NCBI RefSeq assembly: GCF_009363855.1
Contig: NZ_CP045423.1
Location: 3,688,001-3,752,000 of the forward strand
Length of the DNA: 64,000 bases
DNA from: Microvirga thermotolerans
Lineage (GTDB): Bacteria; Pseudomonadota; Alphaproteobacteria; Rhizobiales; Beijerinckiaceae
Reading direction: 5' to 3'
Under the pieces are notes generated by a model. The model worked only from the letters and a program-made list of their open reading frames with translations, was not told where the DNA came from and ran no database searches. Of the stretch, positions 34,435-41,858 are shown one piece after another (position 1 is the stretch's first letter; each line of letters starts with the position of its first letter). Both the position numbers and the translations under genes were made by a program.

Positions 34435-35688
34435 ATGACATTTCCGAATTCGACGAACACGGGGGTTCCGTCTGGTGTGACGCTGACGCCGTCGGGCGGT
34501 CTGACGGTCACGAAGGCCGGAGCGGTGATCGAGGGCCTGAACATCACCGGTCCGGTGATCATCGAGGCGCCGAACGTGACGCTGAAGAACTGCAAGATCA
34601 CGTTTACCGGCTACTGGGGCGTGTACATCAAGCCGGGCGTCACCGGCACGATCGTGCAGGACAACGAGATCAACGGCACCGGCACCAACAACGAGGGCTC
34701 GCACGGCATCCTCGGCACCGGCACCTTCCTGCGCAACAACATCTACAATGTCGAGAACGGGATCACCCTCAACGGCGGCGACACCACGATCCGCGACAAC
34801 TACATCCACGACCTCAAGGCGTCGGGGGCACCGCATTACGACGGCATCGAGGTCGACGGCGGCATTTCGAACGTGACCATCGAGCACAACACGGTGATCA
34901 ACGACCACACCCAGACCTCGGCGGTGATGATCGACAACTACTTCGGGCCGGTCTCCAACGTGAAGGTCGACAACAACTACCTGGTCGGCGGCGGCTACAC
35001 GGTCTATGTCGACGGCCAGTTCAACGGCGGCTCCATCTCGGGCGTGTCGGTGACCAACAACTACCTCGAGAAGGGCTATTACGGCTATTACTCGATCCAG
35101 AATAGCTCTCCGGTCTTGAGCGGCAACTACGAAGGCGTGGCCCCGCCCACCACGGATCCGACGCCCACCCCGTCTCCGACTCCTGAGCCCGCACCCGCCC
35201 CGGCTCCCGAGCCCGCTCCGGCGCCTTCTCCCGAGACTACCCAGGTGATCAAGGGCACCAGCGCCGCAAACGTACTCACCGGCTCTGCCGCCAATGAGAA
35301 GATCTACGGCTACGGCGGGAACGACCGCATCAACGGCAAGGGCGGTTCCGACGTGCTCACCGGCGGCAAGGGTCAGGACGTCTTCGTCTTCGACACCAAG
35401 CTCGATCCGAACGCCCACACCAAGATCACCGACTTCGTCTCGAGCTCGACCGGCGACTGGTTCGAGCTCGACCAGCGCATCTTCACCAACATCAAGACCG
35501 GGCCCCTGTCCAACAGCAACTTCTGGGTCGGCGCCCAGGCGCATGACGCGGACGACCGCATCATCTACAACCAGAACACCGGCGTCATCTACTACGATGC
35601 CGACGGCAATGGCAAAGGCGCGGCGGTGGAGATCGCCACCCTCACCAACCACGCCAAGCTGATCGCTGCGGACTTCTACGTCTTCTAA
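34435..35688 (+). CDS. Secreted parallel beta-helix protein with RTX repeats (type I secretion substrate)
   Basis: Probable extracellular calcium-binding protein. The 417 aa have no signal peptide. Residues 1-235 are a right-handed beta-helix rich in N-x-V/I strands (APNVTLKNCKI, TIRDNYIHDL, NVTIEHNTVI, NVKVDNNYLV); 240-268 are a Pro/Thr/Ala linker with PTPTPSPTPEPAPAPAP; 270-335 hold the RTX-type repeats NVLTGSAANEKIYGYGGNDRINGKGGSDVLTGG; and the C-terminus ends ADFYVF, a typical uncleaved type I secretion signal. The transporter at 24270 is an obvious candidate exporter. Enzymatic function (polysaccharide lyase-like or structural) cannot be decided. Confidence 0.88.
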   Translation: MTFPNSTNTGVPSGVTLTPSGGLTVTKAGAVIEGLNITGPVIIEAPNVTLKNCKITFTGYWGVYIKPGVTGTIVQDNEINGTGTNNEGSHGILGTGTFLRNNIYNVENGITLNGGDTTIRDNYIHDLKASGAPHYDGIEVDGGISNVTIEHNTVINDHTQTSAVMIDNYFGPVSNVKVDNNYLVGGGYTVYVDGQFNGGSISGVSVTNNYLEKGYYGYYSIQNSSPVLSGNYEGVAPPTTDPTPTPSPTPEPAPAPAPEPAPAPSPETTQVIKGTSAANVLTGSAANEKIYGYGGNDRINGKGGSDVLTGGKGQDVFVFDTKLDPNAHTKITDFVSSSTGDWFELDQRIFTNIKTGPLSNSNFWVGAQAHDADDRIIYNQNTGVIYYDADGNGKGAAVEIATLTNHAKLIAADFYVF

Positions 35689-35710
35689 GACGTCTTCGCA
35701 TGCAAACTTC

Positions 35711-35737
35711 AGCGGCCCCGGATACCCCGGGGCCGCT
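35711..35737. terminator. Strong hairpin between converging genes
   Basis: Eleven-base perfect arms AGCGGCCCCGG and CCGGGGCCGCT flank a 5-base loop. It lies 22 bases after the RTX stop and before the end of the converging accessory gene, so a bidirectional terminator is likely. The T tract is poor on both sides. Confidence 0.55.
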
Positions 35738-35757
35738 GTCATATGCACGATCGGGAT

Positions 35758-36240
35758 CTATCTCCCGCCGGCGGAAAGGGCCGCAAGCTCCGCCAGAGGA
35801 ACATCCTGGCAGGACGACGTGCTCAGGACAGCGAGAACCGGGCGCTCCCGCGGCGTCAGCCCGAAATACCGGGCCAGCTTCCTCCAGTAGTGGTAGGCGC
35901 GGGTCCTGACGATCGGTTGCTCCGAATAGACCTGCCCATCGAAGACATAGAAGACCTGCTTCTGCTGCGCCATCTGGGCGACGAGCGCGCGATGCCAGCC
36001 CTGGGGCGCGACCGCCGCGACCATGAGCCTGCAGTCGTCATTGATGCCGGAGATCCAGGTGAGGTCGTTGTCGGGAACGTACCGGCTGACCTGAAAGCTG
36101 CGCGCGGCAAGCACATCGTCGATCTCAAGGGGCGCCCCGCCCGAGGGACCTTCCGATATCTTCACCAGCCCCGGAATTTTGAGTCCGACGCTGAGAGCCA
36201 GGGCGATGCAGAAGGCGGCGCTAAGCGCGAGCAGGCGCAT
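35758..36240 (-). CDS. EpsI-like accessory protein of the exosortase cassette
   Basis: Probable periplasmic accessory factor. The 160 aa start MRLLALSAAFCIALALSVG, a membrane or signal segment, followed by a soluble domain (SRYVPDNDLTWISGINDDCRLMVAAVAP, QKQVFYVFDGQVYSEQPI, YHYWRKLARYFGL). Size and layout resemble EpsI-type proteins that accompany exosortases, but no diagnostic motif was recognised. ATG 36240 has GGA 7 nt upstream and overlaps the exosortase stop by 20 bases, so the genes are coupled. Confidence 0.68.
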   Translation of the reverse strand: MRLLALSAAFCIALALSVGLKIPGLVKISEGPSGGAPLEIDDVLAARSFQVSRYVPDNDLTWISGINDDCRLMVAAVAPQGWHRALVAQMAQQKQVFYVFDGQVYSEQPIVRTRAYHYWRKLARYFGLTPRERPVLAVLSTSSCQDVPLAELAALSAGGR

Positions 36241-37135
36241 GCCGAATTCCGATCTGGCAGATTGCAACCGTGAGAACCAGAATGAGCAGGCTGGCGATCG
36301 TCGCGCCGACCGGGCCATGGAGGGTCTCGAAGCTTTCTCTATAGAGCCCGAGCAATCCGATGCGGACGACATTCACGGCGATCACGGCGCAGGCGGCGGC
36401 CAGGATCCATCCCGCATCCCTCCAGGACGACGGGCGGTTCTCGACCTTGGCGAGCGTGACCCAGCACAGCACCGCAAGGGATACGTTGGCGAGGGACGAA
36501 CAGGCCGGAGCGATCCAGAGATAGCCAGAGCCGTCCGCGAACTGAATCGCGTTCCCGATTCGCGGCGTTCCGACGAGCCATCCGACAAGGGCGGCATCTC
36601 CCCTGAGGATCGCGTCGCTGAAGACGGCAAAAAGCAGACGTCCCCAAAGCATCGGGACCGTCATCGCCAGGAGGATCCATGCACCGCGATGCATGAAACT
36701 GGAGGGAGCTGAACTCTTGACGATATAGACCGTCAGCCCTGAAAGGGCGAGCCATGAGATGGGCACGACCGGAAGGAGGAGCGCAGCGAGAGCCAGGGCG
36801 GCCACGACGCGGTCGGCCCTCGAGACGGGCTGCGGCGGATCGCGAAGCAGGAACGACAGCCCGATGCCGCACGCGGCCCACACGATGATGCTGATGTCGA
36901 AAGTGCTCATCAATGCGGCGGGAACGCCATTCTCCCGAACCGCCATGGCGATTCTTTCGCTGATCCCGTTCAGGAACGCGAGCGCTGCGAGGCCGGCGAA
37001 CAGCTCATTCCGAGAAAGAGAGAAAATCCCTGCTTTCGACCTCGATACGCGAAAAGGGATTCCCGCTGCCTTCCTGTCGGAGCTCAGGAGCGGAAATCCC
37101 TTCGGTCGGACTGCCTCGCAATCCTGCATGGACAT
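36221..37135 (-). CDS. Exosortase/archaeosortase family transpeptidase
   Basis: Membrane-embedded cysteine transpeptidase that processes proteins with C-terminal sorting tails. The 304 aa have about eight hydrophobic segments after a 40-residue polar N-terminus. The family triad is present: C212 in PACSSLANVSL, R258 in NVVRIGLLGLY and H273 in LHGPVG. Together with the neighbouring 75-aa protein bearing a sorting-like tail this supports the assignment strongly. Exosortases usually sit with EPS loci, as here. The exact subfamily could not be named. Confidence 0.85.
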   Translation of the reverse strand: MSMQDCEAVRPKGFPLLSSDRKAAGIPFRVSRSKAGIFSLSRNELFAGLAALAFLNGISERIAMAVRENGVPAALMSTFDISIIVWAACGIGLSFLLRDPPQPVSRADRVVAALALAALLLPVVPISWLALSGLTVYIVKSSAPSSFMHRGAWILLAMTVPMLWGRLLFAVFSDAILRGDAALVGWLVGTPRIGNAIQFADGSGYLWIAPACSSLANVSLAVLCWVTLAKVENRPSSWRDAGWILAAACAVIAVNVVRIGLLGLYRESFETLHGPVGATIASLLILVLTVAICQIGIRHAPARA

Positions 37136-37145
37136 GTCGCCCGCG

Positions 37146-37373
37146 CTATTCCTGGTTGCCGCGCTGACGGTACCTTCGCATGAGGAGATAACCGCCGATC
37201 AGGACGGCAACGGGCAGGCCGGCTCCCGCGATCGGCCCCGGAGCACCCTTGTTTCCTCCCCATCCGAGACCGGGCGTATTGCCTCGGTCCTCCGGCTGTT
37301 TTGCGATACCGCTCGTGGAGGAGAGGCCGATGAGGACAGCTCCAGCCAAACAAATCTTCTGCCACTTGCGCAT
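37146..37373 (-). CDS. 75-aa protein with PEP-CTERM-like sorting tail, probable exosortase substrate
   Basis: Very small exported protein. The 75 aa show a signal peptide (1-24, KICLAGAVLIGLSSTSGIA), a short Gly/Pro-rich spacer of about 25 residues, and a tripartite C-terminal tail: the motif APGPIAGAGLP, a hydrophobic stretch VAVLIGGYLLM and the basic end RRYRQR. This is the general build of exosortase sorting signals. The stop is 11 bases before the exosortase start, so they share a transcript. With hardly any mature domain it may be a dedicated bait, pilot or processed peptide rather than an ordinary cargo. Confidence 0.8.
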   Translation of the reverse strand: MRKWQKICLAGAVLIGLSSTSGIAKQPEDRGNTPGLGWGGNKGAPGPIAGAGLPVAVLIGGYLLMRRYRQRGNQE

Positions 37374-37408
37374 GGTCGCCCTTCGCTATGTTCGAATACA
37401 CCCAACTT

Positions 37409-37786
37409 TCAGCTTGCGCTCATCATGCCGCCTCGCCAACTCTCCAGAGTGGGTACCTTTTCAGGAATCGCCCATTCGATCTCCACGTCTCCCAAACTGT
37501 TTTCCTCGCGCCCGCACATGAGGGTGCAGTGGGTCTTGGCGCGGATCGTCTCGGCTTCGCCGATGTTTTCCTCGCGCCCGCGCATGAGGGTGCAGGCTAA
37601 ATTCCTCAATGCCGCTCGTGCGGCATGATCGTTATGCTCCTGATAGTCCTTGTTCTTTGGCCGCGCGATGGCAATGGAAATTCTCCAGGCCGTGAATGCG
37701 CGCCATGAACCGTTTCTCATGCCCGGAACCTGAACGACAGAAGCGTAGCGCGGCGTTTCAAAGGCCACCGGCTCGGCGAATTTCAT
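37409..37786 (-). CDS. Hypothetical protein with an internal 22-aa repeat
   Basis: Uncertain gene. The frame is open from 37897, but the ATG at 37786 (125 aa, starting MKFAEPVAFETPRYAS) avoids the AraC promoter area. Codon use looks plausible and the sequence has protein-like character up to about residue 70. Two copies of CTLMxGREEN occur 22 residues apart. No family, signal peptide or membrane helix was recognised, and no strong ribosome site is present. It could be spurious. Confidence 0.42.
   Translation of the reverse strand: MKFAEPVAFETPRYASVVQVPGMRNGSWRAFTAWRISIAIARPKNKDYQEHNDHAARAALRNLACTLMRGREENIGEAETIRAKTHCTLMCGREENSLGDVEIEWAIPEKVPTLESWRGGMMSAS
37498..37595. repeat. Two 32-bp direct repeats, 66-bp spacing
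   Basis: 32-base copies at 37498-37529 and 37564-37595 match with one difference (cacatg against cgcatg). The 66-base period equals 22 codons. Both lie inside the hypothetical minus-strand gene, upstream of the exosortase cassette. Confidence 0.85.
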
Positions 37787-37895
37787 TCTGCTAGGCTTGG
37801 CCGTATTGTCCGGAATTGCAGCCGGCACGCCCAGTCGGGCGTATTGCGGCCTCATGACTCGAACTCGATACTGAGCCTCTGTGTTGGGCCGGGCC

Positions 37896-38987
37896 ATGCC
37901 ACAGAGGAAAGTCGTTCATCCGATCAGGAAGGGACTCTCTGCGCTCCCGACGGCAGTGGGAGTGCTCTCCCGCCTTGCTGCCGAGCGCGTAATTCAGGCT
38001 GGGCTCGACGTCGACGCGCTCCTCGGAAGAGCCGGCGTCCCGATCTCGGTGATGAACGACCCGAACGTCCGGGTCACGGTCAGGAGCCAGATCCAGTTCC
38101 TGAACCTGGTAGCGGACGCCCTGCAGGACAACCTCCTCGGCTTCCACATCGCGCTGGATTTCGATCTGCGGGAGCTCGGATCCTTCTATTATGTCATGGC
38201 CTCGTCGGAGCGGCTCGGAGACGCCATCGCCCGGGAAGCGCACTACAGCTCGATCGTCAACGAGGGACTGCGCGTCTCATATCAAAGAACGAGCGGCTTT
38301 ACCGTCGACTTCGAGTACGTTGGCGTCGAACGCCACCACGACAAGCACGAGATGGAGTTCTGGGTCACGTGCACGCTGCGCAAGAGCCGCTTCTTCACCA
38401 ACCGCGAACTCGTTCCCTCATTCGTCAGCTTCATTCATCGCCATGAAGGAGACCTGTCGGAGATGGAGCGCTACTTCGCATGCAGCCTCACCTTCGGCGG
38501 CTCCGTCGATCGCTTGTCCTTCGAGCCTCAGGCCGCGGACCTTCCCCTGGTGACGGCTGACCCCTACCTCAACAGGTTCCTCGTCGAAGACTACGAGAAG
38601 GCCATCGCGAGAAGACCGCACCGCGACAACCCGCTCCGCATCCGGGTGGAAAATGCCATCACGCCGCGTCTCCCGCACGGAACGGCGACGATCGGAAACA
38701 TCGCCAAGGATCTCGGCATGAGCCCGAGGACACTGTCGCGCCGTCTCGCCGAGGAGGGGCTGACCTTCAGCATGGTTCTCGACGAGCTTCGGTCCGTGCT
38801 TGCAAAGCGCTATCTCGAGAACAGCGAACTCTCGATCTCGCAGATCACATGGCTTCTGGGCTACACGGAAGCGAGCTCCTTCGTCCATGCGTTCCAGCGC
38901 TGGGCCGGCATGTCGCCGACGGATGCGAGACGCCAGATCAAGCGCGAGCTCAGGTTCGAGGACAATCAGGAAGGCAATCGCCTTTAA
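37896..38987 (+). CDS. AraC-family regulator with arabinose-binding-like N-terminal domain
   Basis: Transcription regulator. The 363 aa carry an N-terminal ligand-sensing domain of the type found in OruR/ArgR-like AraC proteins (about 20-205), then a C-terminal double helix-turn-helix: TIGNIAKDLGMSPRTLSRRLAEEG and SISQITWLLGYTEASSFVHAFQRWAGMSPTDAR, with the usual closing motif. ATG 37896 is preferred to a GTG at 37881. It is divergent from the exosortase side and could regulate it; that is inferred from position only. Confidence 0.9.
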   Translation: MPQRKVVHPIRKGLSALPTAVGVLSRLAAERVIQAGLDVDALLGRAGVPISVMNDPNVRVTVRSQIQFLNLVADALQDNLLGFHIALDFDLRELGSFYYVMASSERLGDAIAREAHYSSIVNEGLRVSYQRTSGFTVDFEYVGVERHHDKHEMEFWVTCTLRKSRFFTNRELVPSFVSFIHRHEGDLSEMERYFACSLTFGGSVDRLSFEPQAADLPLVTADPYLNRFLVEDYEKAIARRPHRDNPLRIRVENAITPRLPHGTATIGNIAKDLGMSPRTLSRRLAEEGLTFSMVLDELRSVLAKRYLENSELSISQITWLLGYTEASSFVHAFQRWAGMSPTDARRQIKRELRFEDNQEGNRL

Positions 38988-39053
38988 AGGACCGGATCGC
39001 GATACCGATGGAGCCGCATGCGGAAAACCGGGCGAAGAACTCTTGTACCCGTC

Positions 39054-39473
39054 TCATGGCCGGAGCCGGCTCCTCCGGCGCTCCTGTGAAGCGGTCGCGA
39101 TCCGCTCCGCCATCGCGCAGATGAGAAAACCGGCCACGATCGCCATACCCTTCACGAGGAAGTCGTCCGCTCGGCCGTGGCGGCCCGGAACGAAATTCTG
39201 CAAGGTTTCGAGGACGCCGGCCGATGCAGCCAGGAGGACCATCAGGCGCAGGCGCCGTTCCGGATAGCCCCAGGCGAAGAGACCGCCCAGCAGCAGAAAG
39301 GCTGCCATCCGCTCCAGATCGACCGGCGCACCGGAAACCGGACGCAGTCCGATCGGAGACAGGGTCACGACGGCAACCAGGATCAGCAGACACCACGCGC
39401 CGATACGCGCCGCCCCTCTCCCCACTGCCCGGCCCGATCCTGCAAACCGCTCCCGGCCCTCGCTCAGGCCCAT
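39054..39473 (-). CDS. VanZ-like small membrane protein
   Basis: Four-helix membrane protein. The 139 aa contain AWCLLILVAVVTLSPIGLRP, RMAAFLLLGGLFAWGYPER, LLAASAGVLETLQNFVPGRHG and DDFLVKGMAIVAGFLI, matching the VanZ-like pattern of an acidic or aromatic helix 3 with a conserved PGR(H) segment. Cellular role is unknown; relatives are linked to cell envelope functions. It converges on the AraC gene. The open frame to 39489 is another frame and is not used. Confidence 0.72.
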   Translation of the reverse strand: MGLSEGRERFAGSGRAVGRGAARIGAWCLLILVAVVTLSPIGLRPVSGAPVDLERMAAFLLLGGLFAWGYPERRLRLMVLLAASAGVLETLQNFVPGRHGRADDFLVKGMAIVAGFLICAMAERIATASQERRRSRLRP

Positions 39474-39695
39474 GCCTGCACCCCGTCATTTTCCGTCTCG
39501 CCTGCGTGAAGCGAATTTAGCACATTCCGGAACGCTGGAGGTTCAGTCCAGTCATGCACCGACATTGATCCCGAACCACGCCAGGAGGCCGTCTAGGGTG
39601 GATAGGCCTCTCGCATCGCTGAAACTGGGGCCCCATTGAGCCGAGACTTGGTGGGACAAGGACCATTCAGGAGCCTGAGGTCTTCCCAAGCTCCC

Positions 39696-39709
39696 TGACC
39701 TGCCCCTGA
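39696..39709 (+). repeat. Left terminal inverted repeat of the IS
   Basis: TGACCTGCCCCTGA, 49 bases upstream of the orfA start, pairs exactly with the right end. Confidence 0.85.
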
Positions 39710-39757
39710 GATTCCCCTCCATTTGGATTAGAGTCCGGCCCATCACAAGGACGGACT

Positions 39758-40024
39758 ATGAAGCGTTCACGGTTTACGGAAGAACAGATCATCGGGATCC
39801 TGCGCGAGCAGGAGGCCGGGGCGAAGGCGGCCGACCTGTGCCGCAAGTACGGCATGTCGGAAGCGACCCTCTACAATTGGAAGGCCAAGTACGGCGGCAT
39901 GGAGGTCTCGGACGCCCGGCGCCTCAAGGCGCTGGAGGACGAAAACGCCAAACTCAAGAGGCTGTTGGCCGAATCCATGCTCGATGCCTCGGTCCTGCGC
40001 GAGCTGCTCTCAAAAAAGTGGTAG
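39758..40024 (+). CDS. IS3-family transposase OrfA
   Basis: Small DNA-binding half of the transposase. The 88 aa have the helix-turn-helix AKAADLCRKYGMSEATLYNWKAKYGG and a leucine-rich coiled coil (LKALEDENAKLKRLLAESML), as in the IS407 group. It is intact. The frame ends in KKW just after the A6G run, where ribosomes would shift -1 into orfB. Confidence 0.93.
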   Translation: MKRSRFTEEQIIGILREQEAGAKAADLCRKYGMSEATLYNWKAKYGGMEVSDARRLKALEDENAKLKRLLAESMLDASVLRELLSKKW

Positions 40025-40947
40025 GGCCCGCCGCCCAGCGCGAAGCCGTCGCGCACCTGCAGGCCGGCTGCGGCCTGTCGGAGCGGCGGGCCTGTTCCCT
40101 CATCGGCGCTGACCGGAGCACGATCCGATACCGCTCATGCCGACCGGAGGATGCCACCTTGCGGGGGCGCCTGCGCGAGCTGGCGTAGGAGCGGCGTCGT
40201 TTTGGCTATCGGCGGCTGTTCGTGCTACTTCGGCGTGAAGGCGAGACCGCAGGGCTGAACCGGGTCTACCGCCTCTACCGCGAGGAAGGCCTGACCGTCC
40301 GCAAGCGCCGGGCGTGTCGGAGAGCGGTCGGCACGCGGGCCCCGATCCTGATCGAGGCGAAGGCCAATGCGCGCTGGTCGCTGGACTTCGTCCATGACCA
40401 GTTCGCGAATGGCCGGCGCTTCCGCATCCTGAACATCGTCGACGACGTGACGCGGGAATGTCTGGCGGCCATTCCCGATACCTCGATCTCAGGTCAGCGG
40501 GTCGCACGGGAGCTGACAGCCTTGATCGGGCGGCGCGGCAAGCCGGGGATTATTGTGTCCGATAACGGCACCGAACTCACCTCGCATGCCATTCTGGGCT
40601 GGTGCGCCGAGCACCGGATCGAGTGGCATTACATTGCTCCGGGCAAGCCGATGCAAAACGGCTACATCGAGTCGTTCAACGGCCGCATGCGCGATGAGTT
40701 GTTGAACGAGAGTTTGTTCTTCGGCCTGGATCATGCCCGCGCGCTGATCGCCGTCTGGGTTGAGGATTAAAATACGGTGAGGCCCCATTCTTCGTTGGGC
40801 TATCAGACGCCGGAAGCGTTCTCCAACGCCCTACGAACCGCAAGGGACCATCACGCTGCGCAACGGACAGGCTCCGCGCGCTGGCCCCTTGCTCCTGTCG
40901 CGCCACATGGCGTATCACCGGTCGAGGCTCTAAACGCCACTGGATGA
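40012..40947 (+). pseudogene. IS3-family transposase OrfB, disrupted by two nonsense codons
   Basis: Catalytic half with the integrase core ([53 protein letters not shown]), giving the D,D,E residues. Reading the frame through shows TAG at 40186 between ELA and [10 protein letters not shown], and TAA at 40768 between VED and NTVRPHSSLGYQTPEAF. Both sites fit single-base changes of the conserved sequence (CAG to TAG, TAY to TAA). The frame otherwise runs to TGA 40945-40947. Confidence 0.88.
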
Positions 40948-40951
40948 AACT

Positions 40952-40965
40952 TCAGGGGCAGGTCA
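40952..40965 (+). repeat. Right terminal inverted repeat of the IS
   Basis: TCAGGGGCAGGTCA, the exact complement of the left end, four bases after the orfB stop. Confidence 0.85.
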
Positions 40966-41266
40966 TGCCGTCAAAACTTTGGGCAGCGTAGATCGCAGAG
41001 TGCTTTCCCGCTTTGAAGAACCAGCGCTACCGTCTGCCTGATCAAGCTCAATGTTCTGCGTACTCATACCCCCGCCTCTCTTTAGGAGTTTAGGCGAAAA
41101 GTACATGCGTTCCGAAGTACGTTTCAAGAGGAGCTTGGCCGTTATCGCGGCACCCGCTTTGGGGGGCGGCGGGAAGCATCTATAACAGTGAGCGGGCCAC
41201 TGCGAAGTGGTGCGTCGGAAGCCCGCCCCAAACGCACTATTGAGCAGCGAGACGGGAACATATAAA
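40966..41266. other. Non-coding stretch right of the IS
   Basis: About 300 bases between the IS and the small-RNA candidate. No gene is supported in either direction. Base composition is more AT-rich than the housekeeping regions. Confidence 0.5.
41240..41266 (+). promoter_or_regulatory. Possible promoter of the small-RNA candidate
   Basis: TTGAGC at 41240-41245 and TATAAA at 41261-41266 are separated by 15 bases, slightly shorter than the usual 16-18. The proposal rests mainly on their position just upstream of a structured, terminator-ended stretch. Confidence 0.3.
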
Positions 41267-41267
41267 A

Positions 41268-41344
41268 CGAATGTGCGCCGGGATGGTCGCCAAACTTAAC
41301 CCCGACGCACACCGCAGAGGGCTGCCGTAACGGCAGCCCTTTTC
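41268..41344 (+). ncRNA. Candidate small RNA or 19-codon leader-like transcript
   Basis: Two consecutive hairpins lie downstream of a possible promoter: a first with arms GTGCG/CGCAC (41273-41277 with 41306-41310) and an inner GGG/CCC pair, then the terminator hairpin at 41318-41344. The same stretch holds a 19-codon frame, ATG at 41271 to a TAA (41328-41330) placed exactly in the terminator loop. No good ribosome site precedes the ATG. Either a small RNA or a tiny translated leader would fit. Confidence 0.35.
41318..41344 (+). terminator. Rho-independent terminator with no annotated plus-strand gene
   Basis: Ten-base perfect arms AGGGCTGCCG and CGGCAGCCCT with a TAA loop, followed by a short T run. 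The T run is on the plus strand, so it ends a rightward transcript, although the nearest intact rightward gene is the IS orfA. Confidence 0.75.
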
Positions 41345-41789
41345 ACTTCAGAAACATCGTTATGGCTTCCCTCCCTGCTTCGGTGAGCCGGTAAGACGCC
41401 TTGTTGGCCTTGGAATAGATCGTGTCGATCATGAGAAGGACAGGGGTCCGCACGGATTTCAGGAGCGGCTTCGGAGCTTTCAACGCAATCCGCTCACTCA
41501 TACGCCCAAGCATACTGCCGATCTTCCTATTTGAGACACCAATTTCGTGGGCGAGATCGTCGATTGAGACGAAATCTGCACGATCACGGAGAGCTTCGAG
41601 CATTGCCCGCCACTCGTTCGGAACCGACGAGTAATGAAGGGCCGCCAATAGATAGTCGGAGACCTTGGAAGCCGGGACTGTAGTTTGGTCCCGACCCGCA
41701 GCCGCCCGCTGTAAAGCGTCTTCGGTAGGGCAAAACAGCAAGAAACCCCCATTCGGGAGAGCGTAGCTGTCAGTGACTAATGGTTTCAA
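41343..41789 (-). CDS. Small protein with helix-turn-helix-like segment, TTG start
   Basis: Unrecognised protein. The 148 aa contain FVSIDDLAHEIGVSNRKIGSMLGRMSERI, a helix-turn-helix-like segment, followed by a winged-helix-like end (SYRLTEAGREAI) as in MarR or DprA-type wHTH modules. The TTG at 41789 is chosen because a near-perfect AGGAGGT (complement at 41795-41801) lies 5 nt upstream; the frame to 41858 would overlap two dyads. Less GC-rich codon use than its neighbours and a place beside an IS and a tRNA suggest acquisition by transfer. Confidence 0.62.
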   Translation of the reverse strand: MKPLVTDSYALPNGGFLLFCPTEDALQRAAAGRDQTTVPASKVSDYLLAALHYSSVPNEWRAMLEALRDRADFVSIDDLAHEIGVSNRKIGSMLGRMSERIALKAPKPLLKSVRTPVLLMIDTIYSKANKASYRLTEAGREAITMFLK

Positions 41790-41794
41790 ATGAC

Positions 41795-41801
41795 ACCTCC
41801 T
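41795..41801 (-). promoter_or_regulatory. Strong Shine-Dalgarno site fixing a TTG start
   Basis: ACCTCCT on the plus strand reads AGGAGGT on the coding strand, 5 nt before TTG 41789. It is one of the strongest ribosome sites in the window and overrides the upstream ATG at 41858. Confidence 0.75.
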
Positions 41802-41813
41802 GGGTGAAGCTAT

Positions 41814-41843
41814 GCCGCTCAGCGGCACGACATGATTTATGTC
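41814..41843. promoter_or_regulatory. Two adjacent dyads upstream of the helix-turn-helix gene
   Basis: GCCGC-TCA-GCGGC (41814-41826) and GACAT-GATTT-ATGTC (41829-41843) are two perfect 5-bp-arm dyads spaced two bases apart, just upstream of the ribosome site of the minus-strand gene. They could be operators for autoregulation or an mRNA leader structure. Confidence 0.45.
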
Positions 41844-41858
41844 ATCCCTCAAGAACAA

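Larger units (their letters stand above)
39696..40965 (+). mobile_element. IS3-family insertion sequence (IS407-like), decayed
   Basis: 1270-bp element with 14-bp perfect terminal inverted repeats: TGACCTGCCCCTGA at 39696-39709 and its complement at 40952-40965. It holds an intact orfA and an orfB with two in-frame stop codons, plus an A6G slippery run (40012-40018) for the usual -1 frameshift. No exact target duplication is visible beside the repeats (TCCC on the left, TGCC on the right), which agrees with an old, immobile copy. Confidence 0.88.

Noticed and set aside
37498..37595. CRISPR array
   Set aside because: Only two copies are present, no spacer-repeat series and no cas genes in the window.
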